A stretch of 64,000 bases of DNA from positions 915,127 through 979,126 of the forward strand of contig PCDI01000007.1 of assembly GCA_002778195.1 (NCBI GenBank), read 5' to 3'. Position 1 is the first letter of the stretch. The number at the start of each line of letters is the position of its first letter. Below are positions 21,928-34,814 of this stretch, piece by piece. The position numbers were made by a program, and so were the translations under genes. This DNA is from Raffaelea ambrosiae. Lineage: Eukaryota > Ascomycota > Sordariomycetes > Ophiostomatales > Ophiostomataceae. The notes under the pieces were generated by a model that worked only from the letters and a program-made list of their open reading frames with translations, did not search any database and was not told where the DNA came from.

Positions 21928-23683
21928 GACCCGAAAACGGAAAGCTTGCAGGCCTGGCAGTCCTGTTCTACCCGCCCAGACTGCAGACAGGACAGGACAT
22001 GGCCGCCCATCCTCTAGTGCCACCACCAACGGCCCCCAAGAAAAGGAGCAGCACAAAGCCACTGCCCCGTTGGCTGCTGCGCCCGTCTGCTAGGGGTAAG
22101 AAGAGGACAGACAAGAAGCTTTCCTTGACGGAAATGCGAGCTTCTGTTCTGCCGAGGCTGTCACAAAACAAAAAAAACAATTGCTCGTATCCCCCAAACC
22201 AAGCTCTCCGAAAATGCTCACAACTCGGCCAGAATGTCTCCTGAGGTGAAGCTGAGATAGCACGATGGGTGGGGATATTGGTGCTTCTGTGGTTTCCTTG
22301 CGTTTCCCTGGACTCTCTAGGGTTCTTTTGTGTACTATGTACGAGTTTTTAGTTGCTTTTTTATTTTTATTTTTAATTGGTTTCTGTCCGCTCTGCAGAG
22401 TATCTTTTATTAGTTCCCTAGGCTGGAACTGTGGCCCTGCATCACACGTACTATCGTAGCGTATCCTACTTTCCCCTGGAAGTCTGAAAATGACTCGTCA
22501 ATGTGCTGCCCGTGGAGTGCCGGTGTCCCGCGCATTGGGGTCGCTGGTCAATCGCTAGAGCCTGGGCTTCGGTTTTTTCTTTCTTTCTTTTTTCTTTTTT
22601 TTTTTTTGGGCGTCTGTTTTGCGAACAGCTACCACAGGGACCTGTCGCAGTGGAGATGGCGAGAACAGCATAGCAACTAATACTATGTAAGAGACGGTGT
22701 AGGTGGCCGAGAACAGACGCGCCCTGACCGCTTTTACCCGCCTCAAGCGTCGTTCTCTGCCAACGCTAGGACTCTCCCAGCGAGGGCAGGCACGGCAGAA
22801 ATGTCCATGTCACAAAGCCTCGAGGGCGAGGAGGTATGTCGACCGCGAGGGAAGGTGCACACGGCACGGCACATAAGGCACAAAAAGCGCACAAGCGGGG
22901 AAGAAGAAAAAAAAAAAACCACAACACCGACAGACACGCATATCTATCTGACTTGTCAGATCCAAGTTTAACGAGGAAAGTTGCCCGCAAAACGAACCTA
23001 TCCACTCTGTTCTGCATTGAGAACTGCTCCTGCCGAATTGGACGTGATTTCGGGATCGTCAGCCCCGGCGCGCGGGTCTTTCTTGTCTCGTACTGGCTGC
23101 CCTATTTTGCAGAACGCAGAATAAAATAAAATAAAAATTCGGGACAAAAAGGCTGTGCAAACAATGGGAAAAAAAAGAAGAAAAGAACAGACAAGAGACA
23201 ACAAATCTGCAAAAAAAGCAAATACACTGTCCTCGGTCGGCAGGCATGCAACCTCTTCCTCCTTATCGATTATCAAATCCTGCGCAATACCAGTTTTTGG
23301 GGCCACTTTTGCCTTGTTCCGCCTTGCTCTCCTCCTCTTTGCCCCTAGAGTTGTCTCCTCGTTTCAACCCAACGACAACTCGCCAACAAACCGCCGGCCA
23401 GCCGTGCAGAAACTAGAACTACAGACGTGCACTTGCGCCCGACACATTGTGCATTTCGGCGACCAAAACGAACGAGCGAACGAGCGAACGACCTAGGCCG
23501 ACCAAGAAGCAGCCTCCGCTTGAACGCCTCTGCTTGAAAGCCTCCCCGGAGACCACCCCCGGTCTTTGCCAGCACATCCTGGGACGCCGTCGCCGGCCCG
23601 CACGCCGGCTCGCGCGTCTGATACCCCAGTCGCACCCCCCCGAACGCCGTCTCTGTCGAGCCGCAGAGCGACACCCGGCCGCC

Positions 23684-24860
23684 ATGAGCTCGTCGTCGTC
23701 CAACGGCGGCGCCAGCGGAGGGGCGAACTTCCTCGAGCAGACCGTCTCCGTCCTCAACACGGCTGCCTCCTACCTGCGACTGCCAGTAATTGCTTCCACG
23801 GTAGGTTGGGGAAGGGGTCCCCTGGACTCGCTGTTTCCAGTCACTAACGGGTTTTTTGTTCTCCTCTGTGGCAGGGCTTGGCTGCCGTCTTGACCTCTCT
23901 TCTCTACTTCAAGCAAAAGTGAGTCCCTCCCCTTTTTAGTGTGTTTCAGTCTCAAGAGCATGGATATACGTATACGGCGTAATATGCCACACCTGCGAGC
24001 CGTCCGGCTTTCTAACGAACGGCCTTTTTGTTCTTCCCTCTCGCAGAACGCTCATCTACCCATCCCATGTCCCCGGCGATGCCCGCACCGACGTCCCCTC
24101 CCCCAAACAATTTGGCCTCACCGACTTTGAGGAGCTCGTCATCCCCACCGAGGACGGTGAGAAGCTCGCCGCCTTTTACATCCGCGGGCCCCGTGGGGGG
24201 CGCGCCTCCAATGTGACCGTGCTCATGTTCCACGGCAACGCCGGCAACATTGGCCACCGCCTGCCCATTGCCCGCATGCTCCGCCACATGGTCGGCTGCA
24301 ACATCTTCATGCTCGAATACCGCGGATACGGCGCCTCCACCGGCGAGGCAGGCGAGTCCGGACTGGTGACCGACGCCCAGACCGGCCTGGACTACCTGCG
24401 CGACCGCGCCGAGACGAGCAAGCACAAGTTCATTGTCTACGGCCAGAGCCTCGGCGGCGCCGTGTCCATTCGCCTGGTGGCCGACAACCAGAAGCGCGGC
24501 GACATTGTCGGGCTGGTGCTGGAAAACACCTTTCTGAGCATCCGCAAGCTGATCCCCGCCCTGATCCCGGCCGCGCGGTTTGTGACGCTGCTGTGTCACC
24601 AGGTGTGGCCGAGCGAGTCGGTGCTGCCGCACATCACCCGCGTGCCCATCTTGTTCCTGAGCGGAGGCAAGGACGAGATTGTGCCGCCCGCACACATGCG
24701 GCAGCTCTACGAGCTGTCGCAGGCCCCGAACAAGATCTGGAAGCCGCTGCCATTCGGGGACCACAACAGCAGCGTGCTCGAAGAAGGCTACTTTGAGGCC
24801 ATTGCCGACTTTATTGCGTCGGCTGCGGACGAGGGGCCAACCGAAAAGCCTCTCTTATAG
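23684..24860 (+). CDS. bem46: Bem46/ABHD13-like membrane-anchored alpha/beta hydrolase
   Basis: Spliced model: exon 1 23684-23800 (39 codons), intron 23801-23874 (74 nt, GTAGGT...GGCAG), exon 2 23875-23918 (44 nt), intron 23919-24046 (128 nt, GTGAGT...CGCAG), exon 3 24047-24860; 324 aa. An N-terminal membrane segment (about residues 30-51) is assembled across exons 1 and 2, followed by an alpha/beta hydrolase fold. The oxyanion region FHGNAGN is at 115-121, the nucleophile elbow GQSLGG puts the catalytic Ser at 188, and Asp263 (GGKDEIVP) and His293 (GDHNSS) complete the triad. Length and motifs match the conserved Bem46 family, implicated in fungal polarity and ascospore germination and located at ER or plasma membrane sites (family knowledge). 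The substrate is unknown. The start is the first ATG of the frame, context GCCGCCATG. Confidence 0.94.
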
Positions 24861-26092
24861 GAGGAGAAGCAAGGGCAAGCAGCAACGCCACGAATCAACC
24901 GGAAACATTCAAAAAGGAAATGACTACAAGATATATATGCATACACATACGACAAAACGACAAAACGACAAAAAAAAAACCCCCCCGTTCGTCTTTTTCC
25001 CCTGCATTTGCACATGATGATACCTCTTGACGAGACACACAGAACAACAACAAAAAGAACCTCAAAAAGAACCTCCGAAAGAACCTGAAAAAAGGCTAGA
25101 AAGCAAAAAAAGCCAGAAAGCTTTCAGTTGATACCCCATCCTCCCTTCCCTTCTTTTCTTTGTTCCTCACCCCTCCCCCTTTCCCGTATAATTTACCCCT
25201 TGCATTTTGCTCTCTTTTGTATTCTTGGTTAAAGGCATCATCTCATGGGACACACCTTGCGGATTCGGCTTCTCGAAAAAAACAATAGTGCTTTTCTGGG
25301 GAGGGGGGTTCCTACTTTCCTCCCCTTCTGTTTACATTTTTTTTCCCGGTCTCTCTTGGGTGGTATTTTGTACAAAGTATATAGAAAGTGGTCACAGCAG
25401 GGAGAACAGCCTCAAATGGAAAATAAACAAGTCGAACCAAACAAATCGGACACAACTCGTACAATCGTGACCACCGAGAGAGCCATTTTTTGCCACTTGT
25501 TCATAGAGAGCATGATTGTCTTAGAACCTTTCTTATAGGCGTCTGACTGGAAAAGTCACACTTTTATTGGTTTTGCCTGAAGGCCTGGGAGTGCCCCAGC
25601 GTTGTATTCCAGAGAAAAAAAGCGGATGACCTCCCCTAATCAAGCCGAGGCGCTCACTCCATTGCCCTTGCGAAGGGGGCAGCCTAGGTACGTGTACACA
25701 CACACCCTCGACCCCCTTTCTGTGTCTACGTAACGCACATGCTGATAGACAGGCACATTACGGGAAGCTCGTATTGGATTTGTATGCGACACGGCCTTGC
25801 CAAAGTGACTGATGCACACCCACATGCAAACTCATGCAAGAGGGAACCCGGAACTGAGACCAATACAGGTACCCATAGCCGAGAGCTCTTAACTTGGATC
25901 TTGCTAACATCGAGGGCAGAAGAGACCAGGGAAAAAAAAGGATCAACTGAACAGAAACTGTGCGCAAAAAAAAAACGTGAAAAAAAAAAAGAAAACCATC
26001 AGCATGAGCTGTTCAAGAGTATCTTAAAAAATGAAAGAGGCATGAAACAATGTCATAGATCAACACTAAAAAAAAACCATCTACTCGTAGTT
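24861..26092. other. Convergent 3' region between Bem46-like and FAP1-like genes
   Basis: The 1.2 kb includes the 3' UTRs of two converging genes, with several A runs. I see no coding sequence. Confidence 0.5.
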
Positions 26093-29000
26093 CTATGCCC
26101 AGGCTGACTCCTGGTCCGCCTCGGTAGCCTCGCTTGTTTCAACAGGCACAGCCTCAGCTTCCGCCTCCGTAGACGCCCCTTGGTCGTCATCTTTCGCAAC
26201 TGCCTCACCCACCACGTCATCATCTTTGCGCTCCTGTGCAGCCGTGTTGTCTTCGGGTTTCTCTCCTTCTTTGGCTTCGGGGGTCTCTTCGGTTGTTTTT
26301 TCTTCTCCCGCTTCTCCTTCTTCTTCTTCTGTGTGGTTCTCTTCCCTCTCCGCCGGCTCCTGCGCCAGAATGTCCATCCGTCTCTGCCGCTCGGCTGCCG
26401 CTGCCGCTGCTGCCGTCGTGCTGCTGCTGCCCGACTTCTTCAATGTAAACAGTGCCCGTGCCGGTCTCCGTCCCGCAGACGATCCCGCAGCAGATCCACC
26501 GTTGTTGGACAAGGATGACGGCTCGAGCAGTGAGCCAGACGTGGCTGGCCCGTGCCGCGTCGCTGCCCGACTCGCCACCACATTCCACTGGCCCACGTCA
26601 GAGGCGCTCCCATCGCCTGCCGTCTGGTGGTGGCCCGCTGCTCCTTCGTTGTCGTCACCCTCACACCGTCCTACATTCATGTTGGCGTCCACGTAGCACA
26701 GTAGCACACGCACCACTGCCGCCGCCGCCGCCGCTGCTGTCTCCTCTTCGGATCCATTGAAATCCTTCTGCAGTTCGCGCATACAGCGCTCCACCACGGC
26801 TGGCGCTGTGGCCGGGGCCTGCGCCTTGAACACGAGCGGAGCACCGCCGCCACTACCGCCGCCACCACCGCTGCCGCCACCGCTGCCGTCGGCCAGCAGG
26901 CGCTTGGACACAAACCGGATGCGTCGCGTCGGCAGCGCAGGGTGGTGCGTGGTCGCCATGTCGGCCAGCAGCACACACAGCTCGTCCGGCTCCATGCCGG
27001 TCTGTTCCACCCGCGACGGCGGGAACAGCAGCGCATTGAAGTTCCGCCTGCGCGCTTCGGACGCGGCTTTGGCCCGGGCCAGCTCCTCGGCCGCCTCGGC
27101 CGCCGCCAGCGCCGCCGCGGTGGCGCGCAGGCCGCGCTCTCTCTTCTGGATTGCCGCGCACTGCGTGAGCGTCTTGGCCGGCGCAGACACGAAGCGCGGG
27201 GTCTTGTACAGAGACACGTGCCGGTGCGGTTCCGGGTCCTGGCTCTGGCTGTCCAGCCCAAAGTCCTCCGCCAGCATGTGCAGGAATGCGCGCTTGGGTG
27301 CGGGCATGGGCTTGAAATTGAGCCGCTTCTCGTCTGGGTCGTCGGCAAAGGCGCGTACTCGCTTCTCCTGGGCGAGCGACCACTCGGTGGCCAATTTGGC
27401 AAAGAGATCCATGGTCTCGGCCGAGTAGGGAACGTGGCTGACCTCGTGGGAGTCGGGGATCTGCAGGGCATTCTTCATGGCGATGTTGCGCTGCAGGCGG
27501 CGGCATTCGTCGTCGCACTTGAGCACGGCACGGTCGGGGGAGGGGTTGGCCGTGCTGGCGAGGCAGCGCACCTCCTGCTTGCGTCGCTGGCACTCACAGG
27601 TCACCGTGACGCGAAACGGGCACGGCTCGTCCTCGCTGCAGTCTACATACAGAGGAATACTGTCAGTAACTCAATGAGAGCTGGGCCCGAGAACTTGTAT
27701 ACTGTACGTACCACCGGATTCATGACACTCTCTGGTGCATGGATGACCACAGACTCCCTTGGCCTTGCCGCATGGCTGCTCGCAATGAGCACCTTCAATG
27801 CCGGCATCCTCACACCCCCCCTCTGCATGGCACAGCTTCCTGCACCGGTGTCGCCCGCACCGGAGCGGCCTGTCGCAGACCAGCTCGCAGGAGACCGGTC
27901 CCATGCCGCATGCGATCTTGCGCGTGATTTTGCCACATTGGCACGTTTTGTCGACCAGGACACGGCAGCGTGGGCAAGGAGCGGTGTCGTCGTGGCATCG
28001 GTGTGGGACAGCGGTATGACCACAGGCAAGCGCCCGCGTGCAGTCAAACCGACAGGGTGGCAGCTTGGTGCCACAGGGAAATGGCGGCGAGAGCACTGTC
28101 CGGCCACAGGGGCAGCGCAGCTCCTCTGTAATATACTCCGTACACGAGAGACACTGCTGTGACCGGTGGCAGAACTGCTGGCAGCTGTGCTGGCCGCATG
28201 TCAGCGGCCTGCCGCAGATGCGGACGCAGATATGCTCGGCCTCGAATTCGCGCTGCCCGCCCAACGGGTTGGCCTTGGTCAGGGCGAGCCTCTTGGCGGC
28301 CAGACCTCGCCCCGGACAGCATATCCTGCGGCACTTGTGCTTGGCACAGCTCATCAAGACCCGGCACTCTGTCTGGCACTCGAAATCCTCCGCCTCCTTG
28401 CTTCCGCAGACAAACGATGCCTCCTGCTTGCCGCACCGGCATCGCACGGTTGTGAGCTGCTCGCAGGGCGGGCACTCTCCGACGTGGCAAGTCTGCTGGC
28501 ACGGGTGCTGGCACGACAGCGTCTTTCCGCACTGGAGCTTGCACGTGGGAATCTTGTCTTGGCACGAGGCCCGGGGCTTGTCCGACATCTGCCGCAGCAG
28601 CGACTTGCCGCAGGGACAATGGGTCACCACGTCTGGTGACAACGGACAATGAATGGCTTGCTCCTCTTGTTCGTGGCAAGGCCTTTGGCACTTGTGGAAT
28701 CCGCAGTCGAAAGCTCTTTCGCAGGTCTTGTCGCAGACAAATGATCCTTCGAACACAGCACAAGACTCCTTGTCCTCCGGGTCCCCTGGCGGAACCAACT
28801 GACCGTAATTGAATGACTGCCGCAACGGTCCCCGTAGTCTGCAAGGGAGGTCCTTTCTGGTCTTTCCACAGTAGCATGTCGATGGCAGACTGACAAGGCA
28901 ATCCCCACAGTCGTCTGGGTGGCATATGCGTTCACATTTGTGCACACCACAGGGCTTTTTGAGACCGCAGACCTCTTGACAACTCCAGGACTGCTCGTAG

Positions 29001-30031
29001 TTTGTCTCGATACAGGGCAACGTCGAGGCCTGCTTTCCACAGAAGCACAGAACTGTCGGCCCCATCTCCCCACACGGCGGGCATGGCCCAGCGTGACAGG
29101 CCACGGGGCAGGTATGCGAGCATTTGGACAGCTTCTTCCCGCAGATGCGACCACACGAGTGCGGCGGCAAGGCTGGCGGCGCCACGGAAAACGCTTTTTT
29201 CTGGCCACACCAGCACAGACACACGTTGGCCTTGGACGATTCGGGCAGTTCCGAGTTGCATCCAGGACAACGACCGGCATGGCCCTGGCCGTTGTCGATC
29301 TCGCGAATGCTGTTGTTCTGCCGCAGCCACTTCCTGGCACAGCTCGAGTGGATGACGACCCAGCAGAGTGGGCAGGCCCATATCCGGGAGGCGCGCAGCA
29401 CAGGCTCGAGACAGATGCAACAGTCGTAGTGCCCGTTGTCGATGTCTTCGTGGATTCGTGTAGGCAGGTCCTCCGCCGTTGAACGGCCTGCTGCTTTGGC
29501 TGGCTTTGCTTTGGCTTCCTGCTTTCTGCCGTCCTTGTTCGTCAGGTTGGTGCCTACCGCGACGGCCTGGCCAGGCACGAAGTCCGGGGCAGTAGCCCGG
29601 AGACCGGCAGCACTAGGCCCCGGAGCAGCGTTCTGATCGCTGCCACCGCCAGATCCCGTTAAGTGGCCGCCAAAGCTCCTGACTGGCACAACCATGGACG
29701 TCGGCCCCCCTGCGGCCAGGCCGCCGCGACCTCTCCGGTGGCCTCGATTGCCACGGCCTCCCCTGCTTTCCCCATATCGGGCATTGCGTTGGTTTTCACC
29801 ACCCGCAGTCTGTGGTTGAAACTGAGCCGGCACTGCTCCCACAAACTCGTTTGGGGCAGCTTCCCGGGGTCCGGTTGGCGCTTGGACAGGGGGAGCGTTT
29901 CTTGGCGCACTTGAACTTTGACCACCACGTCCCCGCCCTCGACCGTGTCCTCTGCCTCGTCCGCGATGGTTTGAACCGCGTGATGAATGTGCTGCCTGGT
30001 TGGCTGGTCCGCTCGGACCAGATTGAGCCAT
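26093..30031 (-). CDS. FAP1: NF-X1-type zinc-finger protein with R3H domain (FAP1/Shuttle craft homologue)
   Basis: Spliced model: exon 1 30031-27712, intron 27711-27643 (69 nt, GTACGT...TGTAG), exon 2 27642-26093; 1289 aa. The ATG at 30031 has the best context (CCAACATGG); an in-frame ATG at 30070 would add 13 residues. The N-terminus is Gly/Arg-rich (RGG-like, residues 20-110). A RING-like C-rich module begins at CCICLE (about 204-255). A long series of NF-X1 Cys/His fingers follows (about 270-800, e.g. CGKKLSKCSHTC...CPPC). An R3H domain follows at about 845-920, with the R-x3-H pair R890/H894. The C-terminus is Gly/Ser/Ala-rich and finally Glu-rich. Family members are nuclear DNA/RNA-binding regulators; yeast Fap1 binds the FKBP12 homologue Fpr1 (family knowledge). 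The intron join restores an unbroken finger, CTRECHESG-DCSEDEPC. Confidence 0.92.
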
Positions 30032-31064
30032 GTTGGTAGGCCGGGTTGGGGTTATCCCGCCTGGTATCATTGATAGCTGTAATAGCTGAAAAGAAAAGGC
30101 AAAAGCGAAGTAACTTGACAAATCAAATCGGAACACCGCCGGGTTTTGACGGCTGATGATAGCTATAGAGCGTGTGTCTCAAGCGAACAGCAGGCTGGTG
30201 CACTGGGTACAAGAAGGTGAGTCGGAGGGAGAAAGAAGCACACAGCGAGACTACACCCAAAGGACTTGTCGTGAGATTCAAATCTCTCTTCCTATTTTTT
30301 TTTTTTTTTGCTTCCTCTGTTGATTGTGGCACAGTGAAAAAGAGTCACTGATACAAAATTTAAGTGGGGCCAGACAGTCGCTACTTCCCGATTTGCGTTA
30401 AAAACTAAGAGCCAGGGTTCTGAGCTTACTTTTTGGGCTTACCGCACTGGTAGCTAGCTGCACGGTGCGTGTCCTACCATATCTAAAATTACAAGAATAG
30501 TGTTGGGTGACTCATATTAACCAACTTTCGTGCCAGATTTTTGTAATGTTGTACTTTACTTTTGTATTTTCTGTTTTCGTGATAGTGCTCTGTTATTACA
30601 ATATGAAAGACTTGGAAAAAATAAAGATAAAACAAAGCGCAATCCCGGGGGTATATGAGGCCAAATGCAAGGCCAGAAGAATACAGTAACATGAAATGAG
30701 ACCCCTTTTTCATGAGTAGTACAGGCAAGAGAGGGGACGAGAGAGGGCGAGATCCCATTAAACCAGCACACACTCTCTTTTTGTGGCCTTTGAGATACTC
30801 CCCTGCTAGCCATCATTCCCTTCCCTGCGACACCTTCCAATCGATATTGGGTTCGAACAGAGTCCCCTGAAGGCCTTTCTCTTCCCTGTGATAGTTCTGT
30901 TCACTTTTTGCGGTTCGCATAATCGGCATAGGAGCTGATTGGTATGGAGTCCGAATTTTAGCCCGGTCGGCCGGTCCCGGAGAAAGATGTGATAGTGGAT
31001 ATTGTTGCGAGACCAAACGGTTGACGATATTTGCCAACCATCTTCCCCCGTTTCTGTTTTTTTT
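30032..31064. other. Intergenic, 1.0 kb, no gene seen
   Basis: This lies between the start of the FAP1-like gene and the stop of MED14, both on the minus strand. A T run is at about 30295-30309. It presumably contains the FAP1-like promoter and the MED14 3' UTR. Confidence 0.5.
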
Positions 31065-34000
31065 TTAGCCCATGCGAGCTGTCTGTGCCTGCGGCACTCT
31101 CCCCTGCTGCTGGGCCTGCTGGGCCTGAGCGGCCTGAGCGTGTGCCTGTGCCTGCGCCTGTGCCTGCGCTTGCGCCCTACGCTGCTGCAGTTGTGCCAAA
31201 GACATGTTCGGTATCGGCGTCGCCAGCAGCGTTCGGACAACCTCGTCGATCTCTCCCAGACACTCCTCGATACCGGTCAGGCCGGCCCCATCGCTGTTGC
31301 CAGAAGTACCGCTTGACGAGCAGAACGGGCTGGCCACAACCGCCGTGGCCAATCCGCGCCAGTCCTGGCCGCGGCCCTCAAAAACTTTCTTCAAGACTTT
31401 ACTGAAATCGTCCTCGTGCACCGGGTCGTTGTCCACGCGCCGGATCTGCCACCAGTTCTCGCCGCCGCGGATGCGCAGCCGGATCTCCAGCACCAGCTGT
31501 CGCGGACGGCCCTGGGGCCCCGGTAGCACGAAGCGGACGACAACCCAGTCGAGGGCCCGCGGGAAGATGCCGAGCATGCCGCCGACACGCATGACAATGG
31601 GCTCCCAAGCATCCTCCATGCGGTCGAGGGCACGGTGCAGCGACAGTGTGTTGGCCAAGAAGAACGGCACAGCGTCATACGTGGCCGGATCGCTGGCAAC
31701 ACGGTTCAGGTAATCGGCGACGCGCAGGTGTGGGCAGCCCGGCTCCAGCTGCAGGCTGATAGGCCGGCTGCCCTGAGACAGGTCCGCACTAACGGACCAC
31801 CAGCGCTCCAACGACGCCCTGTTGTTGTTATTGTTGTTATTGTTATTGTTGTTCCCATTTCCATCGCCACTGCCCGAGCCGGCGGGAGGCGGTACGGCAG
31901 GGCCCTGTGTACTGTTGTTGTTGCTGTTCTTGTTGTTGCTGCTGCTGCTGCCGCTGTTATTGTCCTTGTTAGCCGCACCACCGTTGGATGCGCTGCCACT
32001 GCCACTGCCACTGCTGCTGGCCTGGGTTTTGATGCTGCCGCTATCCTTGCCACCACTCAGCCCGTACGAGAATCTGAGCCTGTTGAGCTTGGCCGATTCG
32101 CTGCGTACATACTTTTTCTCGCGCCGAATGGCGTCCAAGAAGCCCACGAGCCGCTCAATTGCCAGCAGCCGGCTGGCCAGCGCGTCAACTATAGACTGGC
32201 CCACCTGGGCTCGCAGATAGAGGCAGAGCTGGCCGGTGCGCGCATTGAAGGCCACGTCGCGGTCAGCCCGCCTGCCAAGCAACTTGAACTTGGAGCGGTC
32301 CAGGACAACGAGGCGGGCCTCGGCCAGCACACCGATGCGGCTGGGCGTCTTGCTCGTGAATGTATCCATGTCGGCGCCGCGGAATATAATGTGGACAGAG
32401 TCTGTAGCCCAGGCGGTCATACGCGTCCTGGACCGTGCTGTGTTGGGCACAAAACTGTCCTCTTCCAGCACCGCACCATGGGCGTTTGCCCATGCACCCA
32501 CCGCCGCTCTCGGTTGCGACGAGAGAAGCTCGGAGAGACGCATTGTAAGTGCCGGAACCTTAACCCGTGGAGGCAAGTAAGGGTTGCGCATGCGAGAAGC
32601 CATGACCGTCTTCACGCGCTGGCTCTGGACATCGCTGAGCTGAGACATGATGGCCGTGGTGAACACCGTGAGGTCCGAGAAGAAGGAATCGTCAATGTCG
32701 GAGGGGCTTTGACCCAGAGACAGGCAAATGTTCATTGCAATCCGGGGTCCTGATGGGCCATTGCCGCTGTGGATAAAAAGGGTTAGTTGAAAACAAACGG
32801 AGAAGACTCGTATGCGGCTTGGAGAAACTTACACTTTCACCATCCACCAGCGGTCGCTGTTCAGGCTCAGGCTGGACACCATATGCCACTCCGGGTCCCA
32901 ATCATCCCGTTTGAGCCAGAGCACCTGGTATGTTCCGCGCAGGTTGAATGCCTGCCGCATCTCATCTGGCTTCACGACGCTGCCACGGACCACATGCCAG
33001 CCATAGCTCTTGGAGCGGCGGCCAAGGTCTTCCTGCGCAGACAAGCACCGTATGCTGTCCAGCATGGCGAAGCCTTCCTCAACAGGGTCCTTGGTGCCCA
33101 TGTTGATGCGGAGCTCGCTGTGCGAGACAATGCGCGACTGCGGCGCCATGGCGAAGAGGCCCGTGACGGGGTCGATCTTGACGGTAACAAAGTCGCGGTG
33201 CGAAAGCTGCACCTCGAGGAACGACTCGGTCGGATCGGTCCGGGAAACGTGCAGGCGCATAGACGCAAGACGCTTCTCAAACATTGGCGTGGCCAGGAGC
33301 TTCGCATGTATGCTGGAGAGGATGTGCTCAATGTGCAGTGCCACCACGGTCTGCAGGATCCGCTCAGCAGACACCACGTCGCCCTCGCCAACTGGAATGG
33401 CCGCGTCGGTGACCTCCTTGTTGTCGCGGAACCACCGCAATGTCAAGCGGCTGGTCGCCCTCTCGTCCGGAACCGCCACCTCCGGGTCGCGACCGCTGTG
33501 GACGCCAATGATAAACCAGCTCTTCAACCCCGTGTTTGTGTTTCGTGCCGACCAGTACTGCACCGCAACCGCACGCCGCAGCTGCTCCACCTTGAGCGTC
33601 TCGATCCACCGTCCGCGTCCCATAACTTGGGCCTGCCGCCGGATCTCGTTGATCTTGTGGGATAGGACGTACTCGTGCAGGAAGCGGTAGCAGCCGGGCA
33701 GGCCCTCGTTGGCCAACACGAGGTTGGTCTGGTCCTCGAGCGCTTGGCGCAGGTTGTCGGTCATGTCGGGCGGTGCGGGCGAGAAGAGGAAGCGGAAATC
33801 GAGGAACCAGAGCTGCTCGGAAAAGTCGTCGCTGGCCAATGTAAGGTCCACCTCGAACTCGCCCGGCACTTTGAATGTAGCGCGACCGGAGGCCACAGAG
33901 AAATCGCGGAAGTGGTAAGGGATGGTGTCGTGGTCTTCGAGGTTGAGCCGTAGCGATAGGAGAGTGCTTATGTCGTCCAGCCACTTCAGCTGCTCCTCGG

Positions 34001-34814
34001 GTGTCATCGGCGTCGGCTGAATGAAGCCCAGATCCGGCATCCAGGGTGCTGTGCCCTGCGATAGAACCTGCAGTGCCGTCTTCAAGTCCGGGCTCGGCAC
34101 GCGTGCCCCGTTGAGATTCCGCTTGAGGTTCAACATGGTAAACACGGCCTGCTCATACTTGACCAGCTCGTCTTCAAACATGTGGTTTTCCACGTCGATC
34201 AGCTTGCTGATCTGCTCGGCCTTCTTGCTCCATTCCGTGATGACCAGCGCCTTGACCCAGTTGGTGTGCTCGCTCCGCGCAAACTCCAGCAGCATCTTCT
34301 TCTTCTCCACGTTCTCAATCGATCCATCGTCTGCTGGTGGTGGGTGTGTGCTGTTGCTGTCTACGCTGCCGTTGATTGACATGCCCGCGACCGGTTTCCG
34401 GGCCAGTTCTCGGATCACATCCTGCAGGTTGTTGTGTGTCTTTTGGGCTAGTCGTTGTAGCAAGAGGCCGAGGGGGACGAAGTTGCTCGTGATGTGCTGG
34501 ATCTCGTCTGGCAGGTCGTTCATCCTCGTCGGCCGTTTTGTTTGTGAGTCGGTTCCGCCGCGGCCGGCATCCGCCGCGGTGTCGTAGCCACCTACACCAT
34601 TGACCTTGCTGGCCGCCATGTCGGTTGGCGCCCCGGTACCTGCTGAAACATCGCCTGTAAGTTCTTGCTTATCACCAACATTCATGGCACTGAAAGACGA
34701 CGCACCAATGACGCCGTTGACTTTTGAGGCGATGGCGAAGTCTCGGTTGTGGTTTCTGTCGTGGTTGGTGTGCACGTCACCGTTTGCCAGGCGGGCCTCC
34801 ATCGCAGCACCCAT
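31065..34814 (-). CDS. MED14: Mediator complex subunit 14
   Basis: Spliced model: exon 1 34814-32833 (660 codons + 2 nt), intron 32832-32767 (66 nt, GTAAGT...CACAG), exon 2 32766-31065; 1227 aa. The start of the conserved region, DEIQHITSNFVPLGLLLQRL (from residue 103), is the Med14/Rgr1 N-terminal signature. A preceding ~97-residue extension is not conserved. The splice restores DRWWMVKV-GNGPSGPRIA. Residues about 900-977 are a low-complexity insertion (Ser/Gly/Asn runs ending in poly-Asn). The C-terminus is Gln/Ala-rich. Med14 is the backbone joining head, middle and tail of Mediator, the RNA polymerase II coactivator in the nucleus (established knowledge). The next ATG, at 34802, is an alternative start. 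Confidence 0.94.

Larger units (their letters stand above)
17193..23683. other. Intergenic, 6.5 kb, no gene recognised
   Basis: This is a large divergent gap between the LYAR-like gene and the Bem46-like gene. It holds a GC dinucleotide repeat, two 12-bp minisatellites, many GTAC-type near-palindromes (18640, 20142, 20700, 20890, 21570, 22330) and T or A runs. A 300-codon frame at 19696-20598 lacks an ATG near its start and shows no domain. Strong 5' splice-site consensus sequences occur at 19807 and 19985. It may hold non-coding transcripts or long UTRs, but nothing is provable by eye. Confidence 0.5.

Noticed and set aside
24012..24764. Minus-strand frame of 250 codons
   Set aside because: Antisense shadow of the Bem46-like hydrolase, whose motifs and splice sites are clear.
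26942..28162. Plus-strand frame of 406 codons
   Set aside because: Antisense to the NF-X1/R3H gene, with no recognisable domain.
30240..30310. Possible tRNA or Pol III gene (ATTCAAAT followed by a T run)
   Set aside because: The T-stem does not pair, no A box was found upstream, and no acceptor stem could be built.
30845..30870. GGGTTCGAAC resembling a tRNA B box
   Set aside because: No pairing T-arm and no A box at the right distance on either strand.
31635..32753. Plus-strand frame of 372 codons
   Set aside because: Antisense to MED14 exon 2.
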